Assembly (NCBI GenBank): GCA_947573605.1
Contig: CANPGM010000001.1
Span: forward strand, 109,818 to 173,817
Direction: 5' to 3'
Origin: an uncultured Roseburia sp.
GTDB taxonomy: Bacteria > Bacillota > Clostridia > Lachnospirales > Lachnospiraceae
Length of the DNA: 64,000 bases
This document shows, in pieces, positions 18,045 to 25,731 of the stretch. Below the pieces are notes generated by a model that was not told where the DNA came from, ran no database searches, and worked only from the letters and a program-made list of their open reading frames with translations. Made by a program: the position numbers and the translations under genes. Numbering within the stretch: the first letter of the stretch is position 1; every line of letters starts with the position of its first letter.

Positions 18045-18793
18045 AGCACATGCCGTTCCAGATTGGAAAAAACCAGTTTATCCACAATCATGCCGACGGC
18101 AATAATGACAAGCATTACAGCCGTTACCTGATTAATATCGGCCATATCGCGTCCTGCCATCAGCGTATAGCCGAGTCCTACATAAGCGGAAATCACCTCT
18201 CCGGACATCAGCGCGCGCCAGGAAAAAGACCATGACTGCTTTAACCCGGCAAGAAAGCCGGGAAGCGCGGCCGGGATAATGACGCTTGTATATAATTGTA
18301 TGCGCGAAGCGCCCATTGTCCGCGCTGCTTTCAGGTAGATGGGCGGAATGGTCTGAATCGCATTTTCTATCGCAAGCGAAACGCTGAATACGGAGCCAAT
18401 CACGATGACAAAAAGTATGGAGGCTTCCCCCAAACCGAACCACAGAATCGCGAACGGAACCCAGCAAATACTTGGAAGCGATTGAATGCCGGTAAAAAGG
18501 GGCTTTAAATTCCGCTTAAAAAATGAAGAAGCGGAAATAATCAGGCCAAACACACTTCCGATAAGGAGCGCGAGAAAAAAGCCGGATAATGCTCTTCTGA
18601 TACTGCAGGTGGTTGCGTGGATCAGCGTCCCGTTTTGAATCAGTTTTTGAAGGCTTAACAGTACGCCGCGGGGACTGGGCAGCGCATAGGGTTTCCACCA
18701 TTTGAACACACCGGTGCCGAGTATATAGAGAACCTGCCACAGCAGAATCAGGAAGAGTAAAAAAAGCAGTCCCTGTATTTTAGCGGTAATCAT
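18023..18793 (-). CDS. ssuC: ABC transporter permease, SsuC/TauC type
   Basis: Inner-membrane permease of the sulfonate/taurine/nitrate ABC family, 256 residues from ATG 18793. Several hydrophobic helices are visible: the first near GLLFLLFLILLWQVLYIL, then ALSGFFLALLIGSVFGLII, and others around ASILFVIVIGSVFSVSLAI. The cytoplasmic EAA-like loop is LKAARTMGASRIQLYTSVIIPAALPGFLAGL. A GTG at 18832 in the same frame is an alternative start, giving 269 residues. With the ATPase and binding protein it forms an ssuCBA-type operon on the - strand. The substrate may be a sulfonate or another sulfur oxyanion; sulfate activation genes lie beside it. The gene symbol is by family only. Confidence 0.82.
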   Translation of the reverse strand: MITAKIQGLLFLLFLILLWQVLYILGTGVFKWWKPYALPSPRGVLLSLQKLIQNGTLIHATTCSIRRALSGFFLALLIGSVFGLIISASSFFKRNLKPLFTGIQSLPSICWVPFAILWFGLGEASILFVIVIGSVFSVSLAIENAIQTIPPIYLKAARTMGASRIQLYTSVIIPAALPGFLAGLKQSWSFSWRALMSGEVISAYVGLGYTLMAGRDMADINQVTAVMLVIIAVGMIVDKLVFSNLERHVLKKRGLA

Positions 18794-19553
18794 ATTCTTT
18801 TTCCGCAACTTTTTCCACCTCTCTTTCCACACAGCTTAAGATTTTATGACGGATTGCAAGGAACTCTGCAGAGTCGATGACACGCGGGCGCGGAAGATCC
18901 ACCGAAAAAATCTCTTTCACACATCCCGGATGATCCGACAGAACCACAATGCGGTCGGCAAGAAAGACAGCTTCTTCGACACTGTGCGTAACAAAAAGAA
19001 CGGTTTTTCCGGTTTCTTCCCAGATACATTCCAAGTCGGAGCGAAGCTTGTTAATGGTTTGTTTGTCGAGCGCTGAAAACGGTTCGTCCATTAATAAAAG
19101 CGGACTGTCGAGACAAAGCGAACGGGCGAGCGCCGTCCGTTGCCTCATTCCGCCGGAAATCTCGTGAATCCGATAGTTTCGGAAGTCCCAAAGCCGTACC
19201 ATTTTCAGATAGCGTTCGGCCCGCGCTTCCTGCTCGTTCTTTGACAAACCGGCAAGTTTCATGCCGAATTTTACGTTCTCGATTACATTCAGCCAGGGAT
19301 AGAGGGCATGTTCCTGAAACATTACGACGCGGTCCGCGCCGGGGCCTGTGATTTCCGTTCCGTTTAAACATAATTTCCCCCCGGTCGGTCGGTCGAGACC
19401 CGCGATAATATTTAACAAAGTCGATTTACCGCATCCGGAAGGGCCTGCGATACAGATAAATTCACCGTCATTTACGGTGAAAGAAATATTTTTTAACGTT
19501 TCTTTTTTCGAACCTTCAAATAAACGACTGACGTTTTTGATTTCCAACGGCAT
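18780..19553 (-). CDS. ssuB: ABC transporter ATPase, SsuB/TauB type
   Basis: Cytoplasmic ATP-binding subunit of 257 residues. Complete motifs are present: Walker A GPSGCGKST (about residues 37-45), Q-loop MFQEHALYPW, signature SGGMRQR, Walker B LLLMDEPFSALD and the switch histidine in VLFVTHSVEEA. The N-terminal LEIKNVSRLFEG and the close spacing to a TauA/SsuA-type binding protein put it in the nitrate/sulfonate/taurine subfamily. The 3' end overlaps the permease start by 14 bases, so the two are co-translated. It is encoded between the binding protein and the permease and powers import through them. The substrate is not defined by this subunit. Confidence 0.88.
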   Translation of the reverse strand: MPLEIKNVSRLFEGSKKETLKNISFTVNDGEFICIAGPSGCGKSTLLNIIAGLDRPTGGKLCLNGTEITGPGADRVVMFQEHALYPWLNVIENVKFGMKLAGLSKNEQEARAERYLKMVRLWDFRNYRIHEISGGMRQRTALARSLCLDSPLLLMDEPFSALDKQTINKLRSDLECIWEETGKTVLFVTHSVEEAVFLADRIVVLSDHPGCVKEIFSVDLPRPRVIDSAEFLAIRHKILSCVEREVEKVAEKEYDYR

Positions 19554-19564
19554 AGTGCGGCTCC

Positions 19565-20563
19565 TTATTTCTTTGTCAAAAGTTTTTCCAATAGAGAAGT
19601 ATCCGTCAGGGTATCTCCAGGAAGTTCGCTTATGAATCCCTGTTCATAGGAAGTCTGTGCAAAAGCCTTAAGCGCTTCCGTATTCAGCAGAGTGGTAATA
19701 TTTGTTCTGGAAAACGCGCTCAAAACCGTTCCCCTGTCATAGGAAATTCCGGTCACGTTTTCGATTTCTTTGATAATCGCATCGACGGAAGCATCGGAAT
19801 CGTTATTTACCGCATCCGTAGCCGCAATATGTTCCTGCAGAAATGTTTCGACGACATCCGGATGCTTTTCCAGAAATTCCGTTCGAACGACAATCAGGGC
19901 GACCGGATAGTTGCCTTCCAGATAAATATCTTCGTAATCCAGCAGCAGATCAATGTTGCTTGTTGCCGTTAATATGGTTCCCCACGGTTCGGGAACAAGC
20001 GCGGCGTCGATAGTTCCCTGATCGAACATGGTCTGCAGATTTGCATTGTCAACCGCGACTACTTCGACGGTGCCTCCTTCTGAAACAGGCGCAAGATTAT
20101 ATTCTGACAGCAGATTTAGCAGGCATAGATGCTGTGTATTTCCGATCTGCGGAATCGCAACTGTTTTTCCGTCCAGATCCGCAACGGATAATACCGCTGA
20201 ATCAAAGGCCTTAATCAGTACGGCGCCGGCGTCTGCCGCATTGGCAAGAATCGTAACGTCCCCGTTTGATTTTACGTTTGCATTGATAGCCGGTACAGGG
20301 CCGATATAGCCCAGATCGATTTCACCTGCAAACAGCGCCTCTACTTCGGACGAGCCCGCCGTAAAGGAAGTCCAGGATACCCGATAGTCTTCTCCCAGCG
20401 CATTCTCAAGCGCCCCGGAGTTTTTTATTACAAGCGCCTGTGCATGGGTCAGATTCGGGAAATAACCGACGCGCACGGCTGTCTGTCCGGTATCGGCTTC
20501 GTTACAGCCGGACAGCAGAAGAAAACAAAAAAGGATGAAAACGTTTGCTGCTATTTTTTTCAT
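19565..20563 (-). CDS. ssuA: ABC transporter substrate-binding lipoprotein, SsuA/TauA type
   Basis: Extracellular lipoprotein of 332 residues. The signal peptide ends in a lipobox LLLSGC (Cys20), to be lipid-anchored in a Gram-positive membrane. The mature protein starts VRVGYFPNLTHAQAL and has VEALFAGEIDLGYIGPVPAI, both typical of the NrtA/SsuA/TauA family that captures nitrate, sulfonates or taurine; VPEPWG near residue 195 is also family-like. GGAGGT stands before the ATG. It is the first gene of the - strand transporter operon and is divergent from the LacI regulator. A sulfur compound is the likely ligand given the cysD-cysNC neighbours; this is an inference. Confidence 0.85.
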   Translation of the reverse strand: MKKIAANVFILFCFLLLSGCNEADTGQTAVRVGYFPNLTHAQALVIKNSGALENALGEDYRVSWTSFTAGSSEVEALFAGEIDLGYIGPVPAINANVKSNGDVTILANAADAGAVLIKAFDSAVLSVADLDGKTVAIPQIGNTQHLCLLNLLSEYNLAPVSEGGTVEVVAVDNANLQTMFDQGTIDAALVPEPWGTILTATSNIDLLLDYEDIYLEGNYPVALIVVRTEFLEKHPDVVETFLQEHIAATDAVNNDSDASVDAIIKEIENVTGISYDRGTVLSAFSRTNITTLLNTEALKAFAQTSYEQGFISELPGDTLTDTSLLEKLLTKK

Positions 20564-20673
20564 GAAAATTACCTCCGAAATACTTGAAAATAAAAGGGAA
20601 TTTTTATATTCTATAAGAAATCCTCATAAGAAATATCGGCGGAAAAGCGGAAGTCTGAAAGTGGGAAAATACA

Positions 20674-20683
20674 CAAACGTTTG
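20674..20683. promoter_or_regulatory. LacI-type palindromic operator
   Basis: CAAACGTTTG is a perfect 10-base palindrome with the central CG typical of LacI/GalR operators, and its flanks (ACA...CAA) extend the match partly. It sits 25 bases before the regulator's ATG in the divergent region between the binding-protein gene and the LacI gene. It is probably the site for autoregulation and for control of the transporter. Confidence 0.6.
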
Positions 20684-20708
20684 CAAAAAGGAAAGGAATC
20701 ATAACGCG

Positions 20709-21689
20709 ATGTCTTTAAAAAAAATAGCGGAAATGACCGGAGTATCTGTTTCTACGGTATCAAGGGTATTGAATAAGAAAGACTATAATTGTGCTTCTCA
20801 GGCGGTAAAAAAGAAAATATGGGAGGCTGCGCGGGAACTTCATTATGTGCCGAATGAAAACGCACGGAATCTGAAAATGGGCGGTGGGAACGCGCAGAGG
20901 CAAAAACGCAGGCTTGCGATTGTTTTGGCGCGCGTAGAGTCTTTAACAAGCGATCCGTTTTTTGAAGAGCTGTTTCGCAGCGTCGAACAGGAGGTGTTCG
21001 CAAGAGGCTGTGTGACGGGGCCGGTCTTAACGGCGGAAGAGGCGTTTAAGAAAAATCCGCAGGCCGACGGTCTGATTCTGCTTGGAAGGTGCCGGGAGCG
21101 TACGCTGCTGAACATAAAAGAAAAAAACAAAAATATTGTCGCGATTGACCGGAATCCGACGCCTTTTTTCATTGACGAGGTAATCTGCGACGGAAAAGAG
21201 GCCGCTGCAAAAGCAATGGATTATCTGATTAAGAAGGGATATCGAAAAATCGGTTACATCGGAGACTGTTCCTATGAAAATCGCTATGTAGGATATTGCG
21301 ATTCCCTGATAAAAAACGGGATTCCCATGAACTATTCATACATCTGCCCCACTACGCAGACGGAGGAGGAAGGAATTCGGGCGATGAATCGCTTAATGGA
21401 ACAAACGGACCTGGAAGCGGTTTTTTGTGCGAACGATATTACCGCGATCGGAGCGATGCGGGCATATAAAGGGAATAAGAGCAAATCACGCAGAAAAATC
21501 GGAATTATTTCAATTGACGATATCCGGGCGGCAGGAGATACAGAGCTGCTTTTAACGACGGTGCATATTCCGCAGGAGGACATGGGGAAAATGGCGGTCA
21601 AAATATTGCTGGATCGGATAGAAAAGGGACATGCGGAAATGCTGCGCGTTGAATTTCAGGGCAGGCTGGTTCGCCGCGAAAGCTGTTAA
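20709..21689 (+). CDS. LacI-family transcriptional regulator
   Basis: DNA-binding regulator of 326 residues. The N-terminal helix-turn-helix is SLKKIAEMTGVSVSTVSRVL (about residues 2-21) followed by the hinge region; the rest is a periplasmic-binding-protein-like effector domain with DGLILLGR, NIVAIDRNPT, CANDITAIGAMRAY and IGIISIDDIRAAGDTEL. ATG 20709 is chosen over ATG 20535 because the HTH begins there and AAGGAAAGGAA lies just upstream. It is divergent from a sulfonate-type transporter and directly upstream of cysD. The family usually senses sugars or nucleosides, so this regulator sitting on sulfur genes is notable; the effector is unknown. Confidence 0.88.
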   Translation: MSLKKIAEMTGVSVSTVSRVLNKKDYNCASQAVKKKIWEAARELHYVPNENARNLKMGGGNAQRQKRRLAIVLARVESLTSDPFFEELFRSVEQEVFARGCVTGPVLTAEEAFKKNPQADGLILLGRCRERTLLNIKEKNKNIVAIDRNPTPFFIDEVICDGKEAAAKAMDYLIKKGYRKIGYIGDCSYENRYVGYCDSLIKNGIPMNYSYICPTTQTEEEGIRAMNRLMEQTDLEAVFCANDITAIGAMRAYKGNKSKSRRKIGIISIDDIRAAGDTELLLTTVHIPQEDMGKMAVKILLDRIEKGHAEMLRVEFQGRLVRRESC

Positions 21690-21705
21690 TCCTGTCAGCA
21701 GGATT
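21688..21705 (+). terminator. Weak hairpin after the LacI gene
   Basis: AATCCTG, loop TCAG and CAGGATT form a 7-base stem at the LacI stop codon. Only a short T-rich tail follows, so it may terminate weakly or protect the transcript end. Confidence 0.3.
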
Positions 21706-21720
21706 TCCTGTAAATTAAGG

Positions 21721-21760
21721 TTGCAATTTGTTCTATTCTATTATTAAATATTCTTAGAAT
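21721..21760 (+). promoter_or_regulatory. Putative cysD promoter with overlapping inverted repeat
   Basis: TTGCAA (21721-21726) and TTAAAT (21744-21749) at 17-base spacing suggest a weak sigma-A promoter. ATTCTA (21735-21740) and TAGAAT (21755-21760) form an inverted repeat across the -10 that could be an operator. No known riboswitch is visible. Confidence 0.35.
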
Positions 21761-21800
21761 AAGCGGGACTGAGAGAATGGCGAGGAGGAAATACTCAATT

Positions 21801-22700
21801 ATGGCAGAATTATCACATTTAGACGAACTGGAAGCAGAGGCCATCTACATTATGCGCGAAGTGGCCGCGGAATGCGAGAAGCCGGTTATGCTTTATTCCA
21901 TCGGAAAGGACAGCTCCGTAATGCTTCATCTCGCGCGGAAAGCGTTTTATCCCGAAAAGCCGCCGTTTCCGTTTCTACATATAGATACGACATGGAAATT
22001 TAAAGAAATGATTGCGTTTCGAGACAGGATTGCGGAAAAATACGGCATTGAGATGCTCGTGTATACCAACGAAGAGGGTGTAAAAGCCGGGATGAATCCG
22101 TTCGACCACGGCTCGGCCTATACCGATATTATGAAAACGCAGGCCTTAAAGCAGGCGCTGACAAAATACGGTTTTACCGCGGCATTTGGAGGCGGAAGAC
22201 GGGACGAAGAAAAGTCGAGAGCAAAAGAACGGATTTTCTCATTTCGGAACAAAGAGCAGTCCTGGGATCCGAAAAATCAGCGTCCCGAAATGTGGAAAGA
22301 ATATAATACCAGAATTAACAAGGGAGAAAGCATCCGTATTTTTCCTATTTCAAACTGGACGGAAAAGGATATCTGGCAGTATATCAAAAGAGAACAGATT
22401 GAGATTGTACCGCTTTATTTTGCGAAAGAACGTCCGGTCGTCCTGCGTGACGGCAATCTGATTATGGTAGACGACGACAGAATGCGTCTGCTTCCCGGCG
22501 AAGAGGCAGCCGTGAAAAAGGTGCGGTTCCGTACGCTTGGCTGCTATCCTTTGACTGGCGGAATGGAATCGGAGGCGGATACCCTGGATGCGATAATTGA
22601 AGAAACGCTCGGAGCGGTTTCTTCGGAACGGACAAGCAGAGTCATTGACCACGAAGCGGCGGGGAGCATGGAACGACGGAAAAGAGAGGGGTATTTTTAG
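21801..22700 (+). CDS. cysD: Sulfate adenylyltransferase subunit 2
   Basis: Catalytic ATP-pyrophosphatase subunit of ATP sulfurylase, 299 residues, near the usual length of about 300. It joins sulfate and ATP to form adenosine 5'-phosphosulfate in the cytosol, driven by the CysN GTPase. The PP-loop SIGKDSSVM lies at about residues 33-41; [29 protein letters not shown] and [11 protein letters not shown] are all family landmarks. An ATG at 21777 is in frame, but AGGAGGAA (21783-21790) and the family N-terminus ([18 protein letters not shown]) support 21801. It is directly followed by cysNC with a 1-base gap. In this context it supplies APS for the fused APS kinase domain. Confidence 0.95.
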   Translation: MAELSHLDELEAEAIYIMREVAAECEKPVMLYSIGKDSSVMLHLARKAFYPEKPPFPFLHIDTTWKFKEMIAFRDRIAEKYGIEMLVYTNEEGVKAGMNPFDHGSAYTDIMKTQALKQALTKYGFTAAFGGGRRDEEKSRAKERIFSFRNKEQSWDPKNQRPEMWKEYNTRINKGESIRIFPISNWTEKDIWQYIKREQIEIVPLYFAKERPVVLRDGNLIMVDDDRMRLLPGEEAAVKKVRFRTLGCYPLTGGMESEADTLDAIIEETLGAVSSERTSRVIDHEAAGSMERRKREGYF

Positions 22701-22701
22701 A

Positions 22702-24534
22702 ATGAAGGGATTGCTGAAATTTATTACATGCGGCAGCGTCGACGACGGAAAATCGACGCTGATCGGTCATATGCTCTATGATGCAAAGCTTCTGTACGCG
22801 GACCAGAAACGGGCGCTGGAGCTGGACAGCAGAGTGGGCAGCAGGGAAGGCGCGATTGACTATTCCCTGCTTCTGGACGGTCTGATGGCGGAACGCGAAC
22901 AGGGAATCACCATCGACGTGGCATATCGATATTTTACGACCGATAATCGCAGTTTTATTGTTGCGGATACGCCGGGGCATGAAGAATATACTAGAAATAT
23001 GGCGGTCGGCGCTTCATTTGCGGAATTGGCCGTCATACTTGTGGATGCTTCGCAGGGCATTTTACAGCAGACGAGAAGACACGCCAGAATCTGTGCGTTA
23101 ATGGGTATTAAGAGCTTTGTCTTTGCCGTGAATAAAATGGATTTGATCTATTACGACGGCTTAAGATACAAAAAGATCGAAAAAGAAATCAGAAAGCTGG
23201 CCGTTGACCTTGATCTCTGTACGGTGGCCGTCATTCCCGTATCCGCGACAGAAGGAGATAATGTTACCGAAAAATCCGAACGTATGCCCTGGTATCACGG
23301 AAAAACGCTGCTGGCATGGCTGGAGACGGTTGATGTAAGAGAAGATACAAAAGAAGAAGGATTTGTGCTGCCAATTCAGCGCGTATGCAGGCCCAATCAT
23401 ACGTTTCGGGGCTTTCAGGGTCAGATAGAGGCCGGACAAATTAGCGTGGGAGAAGAGATCACCGTTCTTCCGAGCGGGGAATCGGCGCATGTGCAGACCA
23501 TTCTCTCGGCGGATAAAGAGGTGCGGTCCGCGGAAAAGGGAAGGCCGGTTACGGTTTCTCTTGACCGGGAAATCGACGTTTCACGAGGCTGTGTGATTGT
23601 AAAAGACACAAAACTGAAGGCCGCGAATATGTTTACGGCGACGCTGTTATGGATGGACGACGCAAGGCTGGTACAGGGAAAGGGATTTTTCATAAAGCTC
23701 GGAACGAAAATGATGCCTGCGGCGGTAATGGATATCAAATACAGAATTGACGTCAATTCCGGGGAACATATTCCCGCGGAAGAAGTTTATAAAAATGAGA
23801 TTGCCGTCTGCGACATAGCGCTCCCGGAAAAAATGGTATTTGACAGTTTTATAAATCATAGAGCCGTGGGCAGCTTTGTTTTGATTGACAGGGTGACAAA
23901 CATGACATCCGCATGCGGAGTTGTGGAGCATTCGCTTCGAAGAGCGGAAAATCTGGTATGGCAGAAATTGGATATTACGCGGAAAGAGCGGGCGCTTAAA
24001 ATGGGGCAGAAGCCGGTAACGCTCTGGTTTACCGGGCTTTCGGGCGCGGGAAAATCCACGCTTGCAAATGAGATAGAAAAAATATTAAGTGTGAGCGGAA
24101 AATATACAATGCTTTTGGACGGAGACAACGTCCGGATGGGACTGAATAAAAACCTCGGTTTTAAAGAAGAGGACCGGATTGAAAATATCAGACGAATTGC
24201 AGAAGTGGCAAAACTGATGAACGACGCGGGACTGATTGTTCTGACCGCATTTATTTCTCCTTATCGAAGCGACAGAGAAAATGCGCGTGAAATAATCGGC
24301 ACGGATAACTTTATCGAAATCTACGTCAGCACGCCGCTTAAGGAATGTGAGAAAAGAGATGTAAAGGGACTTTATAAAAAGGCAAGGAACGGGGAAATAC
24401 CGAACTTTACGGGAATTTCAAGTCCCTTTGAGGAACCCGTACACCCGGAGATTACGATCGATACAAGCGCTCATACCTTAGAAGAGGCTGTTGGAATTAT
24501 ATTAAAGAAAATTGAGGAATATTTAAAACAATAA
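22702..24534 (+). CDS. cysNC: Sulfate adenylyltransferase subunit 1/APS kinase fusion
   Basis: Bifunctional enzyme of 610 residues. The N-terminal part is an EF-Tu-like GTPase (CysN): G1 GSVDDGKST (about residues 11-19), switch region EREQGITIDVAYRYF, G3 DTPGHEEYTRNM and G4 VNKMDL. The C-terminal about 175 residues are APS kinase (CysC): FTGLSGAGKSTLANEI, LLDGDNVRMGLN and TAFISPYRSDRENAR. Together with CysD it makes PAPS from sulfate. The frame extends upstream, but ATG 22702 with GAGAGGGG before it, two bases after the cysD stop, gives the correct N-terminus. No PAPS reductase is visible nearby, so PAPS may feed sulfotransferases rather than only assimilation. Confidence 0.95.
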   Translation: MKGLLKFITCGSVDDGKSTLIGHMLYDAKLLYADQKRALELDSRVGSREGAIDYSLLLDGLMAEREQGITIDVAYRYFTTDNRSFIVADTPGHEEYTRNMAVGASFAELAVILVDASQGILQQTRRHARICALMGIKSFVFAVNKMDLIYYDGLRYKKIEKEIRKLAVDLDLCTVAVIPVSATEGDNVTEKSERMPWYHGKTLLAWLETVDVREDTKEEGFVLPIQRVCRPNHTFRGFQGQIEAGQISVGEEITVLPSGESAHVQTILSADKEVRSAEKGRPVTVSLDREIDVSRGCVIVKDTKLKAANMFTATLLWMDDARLVQGKGFFIKLGTKMMPAAVMDIKYRIDVNSGEHIPAEEVYKNEIAVCDIALPEKMVFDSFINHRAVGSFVLIDRVTNMTSACGVVEHSLRRAENLVWQKLDITRKERALKMGQKPVTLWFTGLSGAGKSTLANEIEKILSVSGKYTMLLDGDNVRMGLNKNLGFKEEDRIENIRRIAEVAKLMNDAGLIVLTAFISPYRSDRENAREIIGTDNFIEIYVSTPLKECEKRDVKGLYKKARNGEIPNFTGISSPFEEPVHPEITIDTSAHTLEEAVGIILKKIEEYLKQ

Positions 24535-24560
24535 GGCGGTGTCAACCGCCTTATTGTCTG
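24528..24560. terminator. Bidirectional hairpin between cysNC and the first XRE gene
   Basis: ATAAGGCGG (24531-24539) pairs with CCGCCTTAT (24546-24554); the cysNC stop codon is inside the stem. The better T run (TTGTTTT) is on the - strand, so it chiefly ends the XRE transcript while also capping cysNC. Confidence 0.7.
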
Positions 24561-24575
24561 CAGGCAACGGAACGA

Positions 24576-24923
24576 TTACTGTCTTCGGCTGCCTGTACGA
24601 CTCATTTTTTCAATCATTGCCCAGACGATCTCCTGATCGCGCTGCTCCAAATCCCGGTACATTTCAACCAGGTCGTAATATTCGTCCATACTTTTATTGA
24701 CCTGAACCTGCTTTTCATAATCTCGTTTAACTTCTGAGATGCCAAGAAGGTAGTCGGTAGTGACATTGAAATATTCTGACATATGAATCAGCATATCAAC
24801 AGGCATAGACCGGATATCCTGTTCGTATTTGCTTATATTTTGCTGCGATGCGCCAACCTTGCTTCCGATTTCGGTCTGCGTCAAGTGACGGCTGTCCCTT
24901 AATTCCCTCAATCTTCCCTTCAT
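24576..24923 (-). CDS. XRE-family transcriptional regulator 1
   Basis: Small regulator of 115 residues. The N-terminal helix-turn-helix reads LRELRDSRHLTQTEIGSKVG and then ASQQNISKYEQDIRSMP, the classic Cro/CI (XRE) fold, followed by the conserved FNVTTDYLLGISEVKR. The C-terminal half is helical and charged (VNKSMDEYYDLVEMYRDLEQRD), likely for dimerisation. It is a tandem paralog of the next gene, sharing roughly two thirds of its residues by eye. AAAGGAG stands before the ATG. Its promoter architecture is copied too (GTTTCA-17-TATAAT). The target and signal are unknown. Confidence 0.85.
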   Translation of the reverse strand: MKGRLRELRDSRHLTQTEIGSKVGASQQNISKYEQDIRSMPVDMLIHMSEYFNVTTDYLLGISEVKRDYEKQVQVNKSMDEYYDLVEMYRDLEQRDQEIVWAMIEKMSRTGSRRQ

Positions 24924-24951
24924 TTAGATATCTCCTTTGTGCGATACTAAT

Positions 24952-24980
24952 ATTATACTCAAATTACAGCCTGGTGAAAC
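24952..24980 (-). promoter_or_regulatory. Promoter of XRE regulator 1
   Basis: On the - strand, GTTTCA (24975-24980) and TATAAT (24952-24957) are separated by 17 bases. The paralogous gene has the same arrangement at 25436-25464. Confidence 0.7.
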
Positions 24981-25019
24981 CGATAATTTCTGTCATTAAA
25001 AACAAAACAAATGAGTACG

Positions 25020-25049
25020 AAAAAAGACATCCGCTATTCCGAATGTCTC
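25020..25049 (-). terminator. Intrinsic terminator of XRE regulator 2
   Basis: Read on the - strand, AGACAT-x-CG...CG-x-ATGTCT forms a stem followed by TTTTTT. It ends the second XRE transcript before the promoter of the first. Confidence 0.75.
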
Positions 25050-25061
25050 TTGTAGAATGAT

Positions 25062-25409
25062 TTAATGTCTTCCTTCGTTCAGTTTTGTCATCTTTTCCAT
25101 CATTGCCCAAATGATTTCCCTATCCCGATTGTCGAGATTGCGGTACATTTCCACAAGCTCGTAATGCTCGTCCATGCTTTTATTCAGCTGGATTTGCTTT
25201 TCAAAATTGCGCTTAACTTCGGAAATGCCGAGAAGGTAATCTGTCGTTACATTAAAATAATCCGCTATGCGAATCAGCATATCTATTGGGATGGAATACA
25301 TGTCCTGTTCATATTTACTTATGTTCTGCTGCGATGCGCCGATTCTCAAACCTATGCCTGTCTGTGTCAGACGGCGGCTTTCTCTTAACTCTCTTAATTT
25401 GCCCTTCAT
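25062..25409 (-). CDS. XRE-family transcriptional regulator 2
   Basis: Tandem paralog of the 24576-24923 gene, also 115 residues and collinear over its whole length. The helix-turn-helix is LRELRESRRLTQTGIGLRIG plus ASQQNISKYEQDMYSIP, followed by FNVTTDYLLGISEVKRNF and a charged helical tail. Recognition-helix residues (ASQQNISKYEQD) are identical in the two copies, so both may bind the same operator, while the first helix differs (GSKVG against GLRIG). AAAGGAG precedes the ATG. The pair arose by duplication of gene plus promoter. The function is unknown; the nearest divergent gene is the hybrid kinase. Confidence 0.85.
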   Translation of the reverse strand: MKGKLRELRESRRLTQTGIGLRIGASQQNISKYEQDMYSIPIDMLIRIADYFNVTTDYLLGISEVKRNFEKQIQLNKSMDEHYELVEMYRNLDNRDREIIWAMMEKMTKLNEGRH

Positions 25410-25435
25410 GTGGGAATCTCCTTTGCTTTGCTAAT

Positions 25436-25464
25436 ATTGTACTTAAATTCGAGATAAATGAAAC
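25436..25464 (-). promoter_or_regulatory. Promoter of XRE regulator 2
   Basis: On the - strand, GTTTCA (25459-25464) and TACAAT (25436-25441) at 17-base spacing, the same layout as the promoter of the first XRE gene. It lies in the 322-base gap before the sensor kinase, which also holds the kinase promoter; the rest of that gap shows nothing recognisable. Confidence 0.65.
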
Positions 25465-25594
25465 AGATAAACTAAGTAAACGCGTACAAAAATATTATGT
25501 ACCGGCGAGTAAAATTTATAAAGTTATATCGTGATTTATTTTTCTTTCGAAATAAGACTGTTTGTAGTAATACCTGACTTGAAGGCACAGTCTA

Positions 25595-25623
25595 TTGACA
25601 CAAAATAAAGAAAATGGTATAAC
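25595..25623 (+). promoter_or_regulatory. Sigma-A promoter of the hybrid sensor kinase
   Basis: TTGACA (25595-25600), 17-base spacer, TATAAC (25618-25623): five of six -10 bases and a perfect -35. It is about 110 bases before the ATG at 25732. Confidence 0.85.
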
Positions 25624-25731
25624 AAATTTAATTAAGAAACGGTCAGATTTTCATTCGGAACTGATAAACGGAAAAAGCGGGAGCGTATGCCGGTTCCGCT
25701 GATGTTTTCCGTAGAAAGGCGGATTCTTTTA

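Noticed and set aside
20633-20640. GCCGATAT on the - strand upstream of the binding-protein gene as a SigD promoter
   Set aside because: No TAAA lies at the 15-base distance (TTCA instead), so the match is probably by chance.
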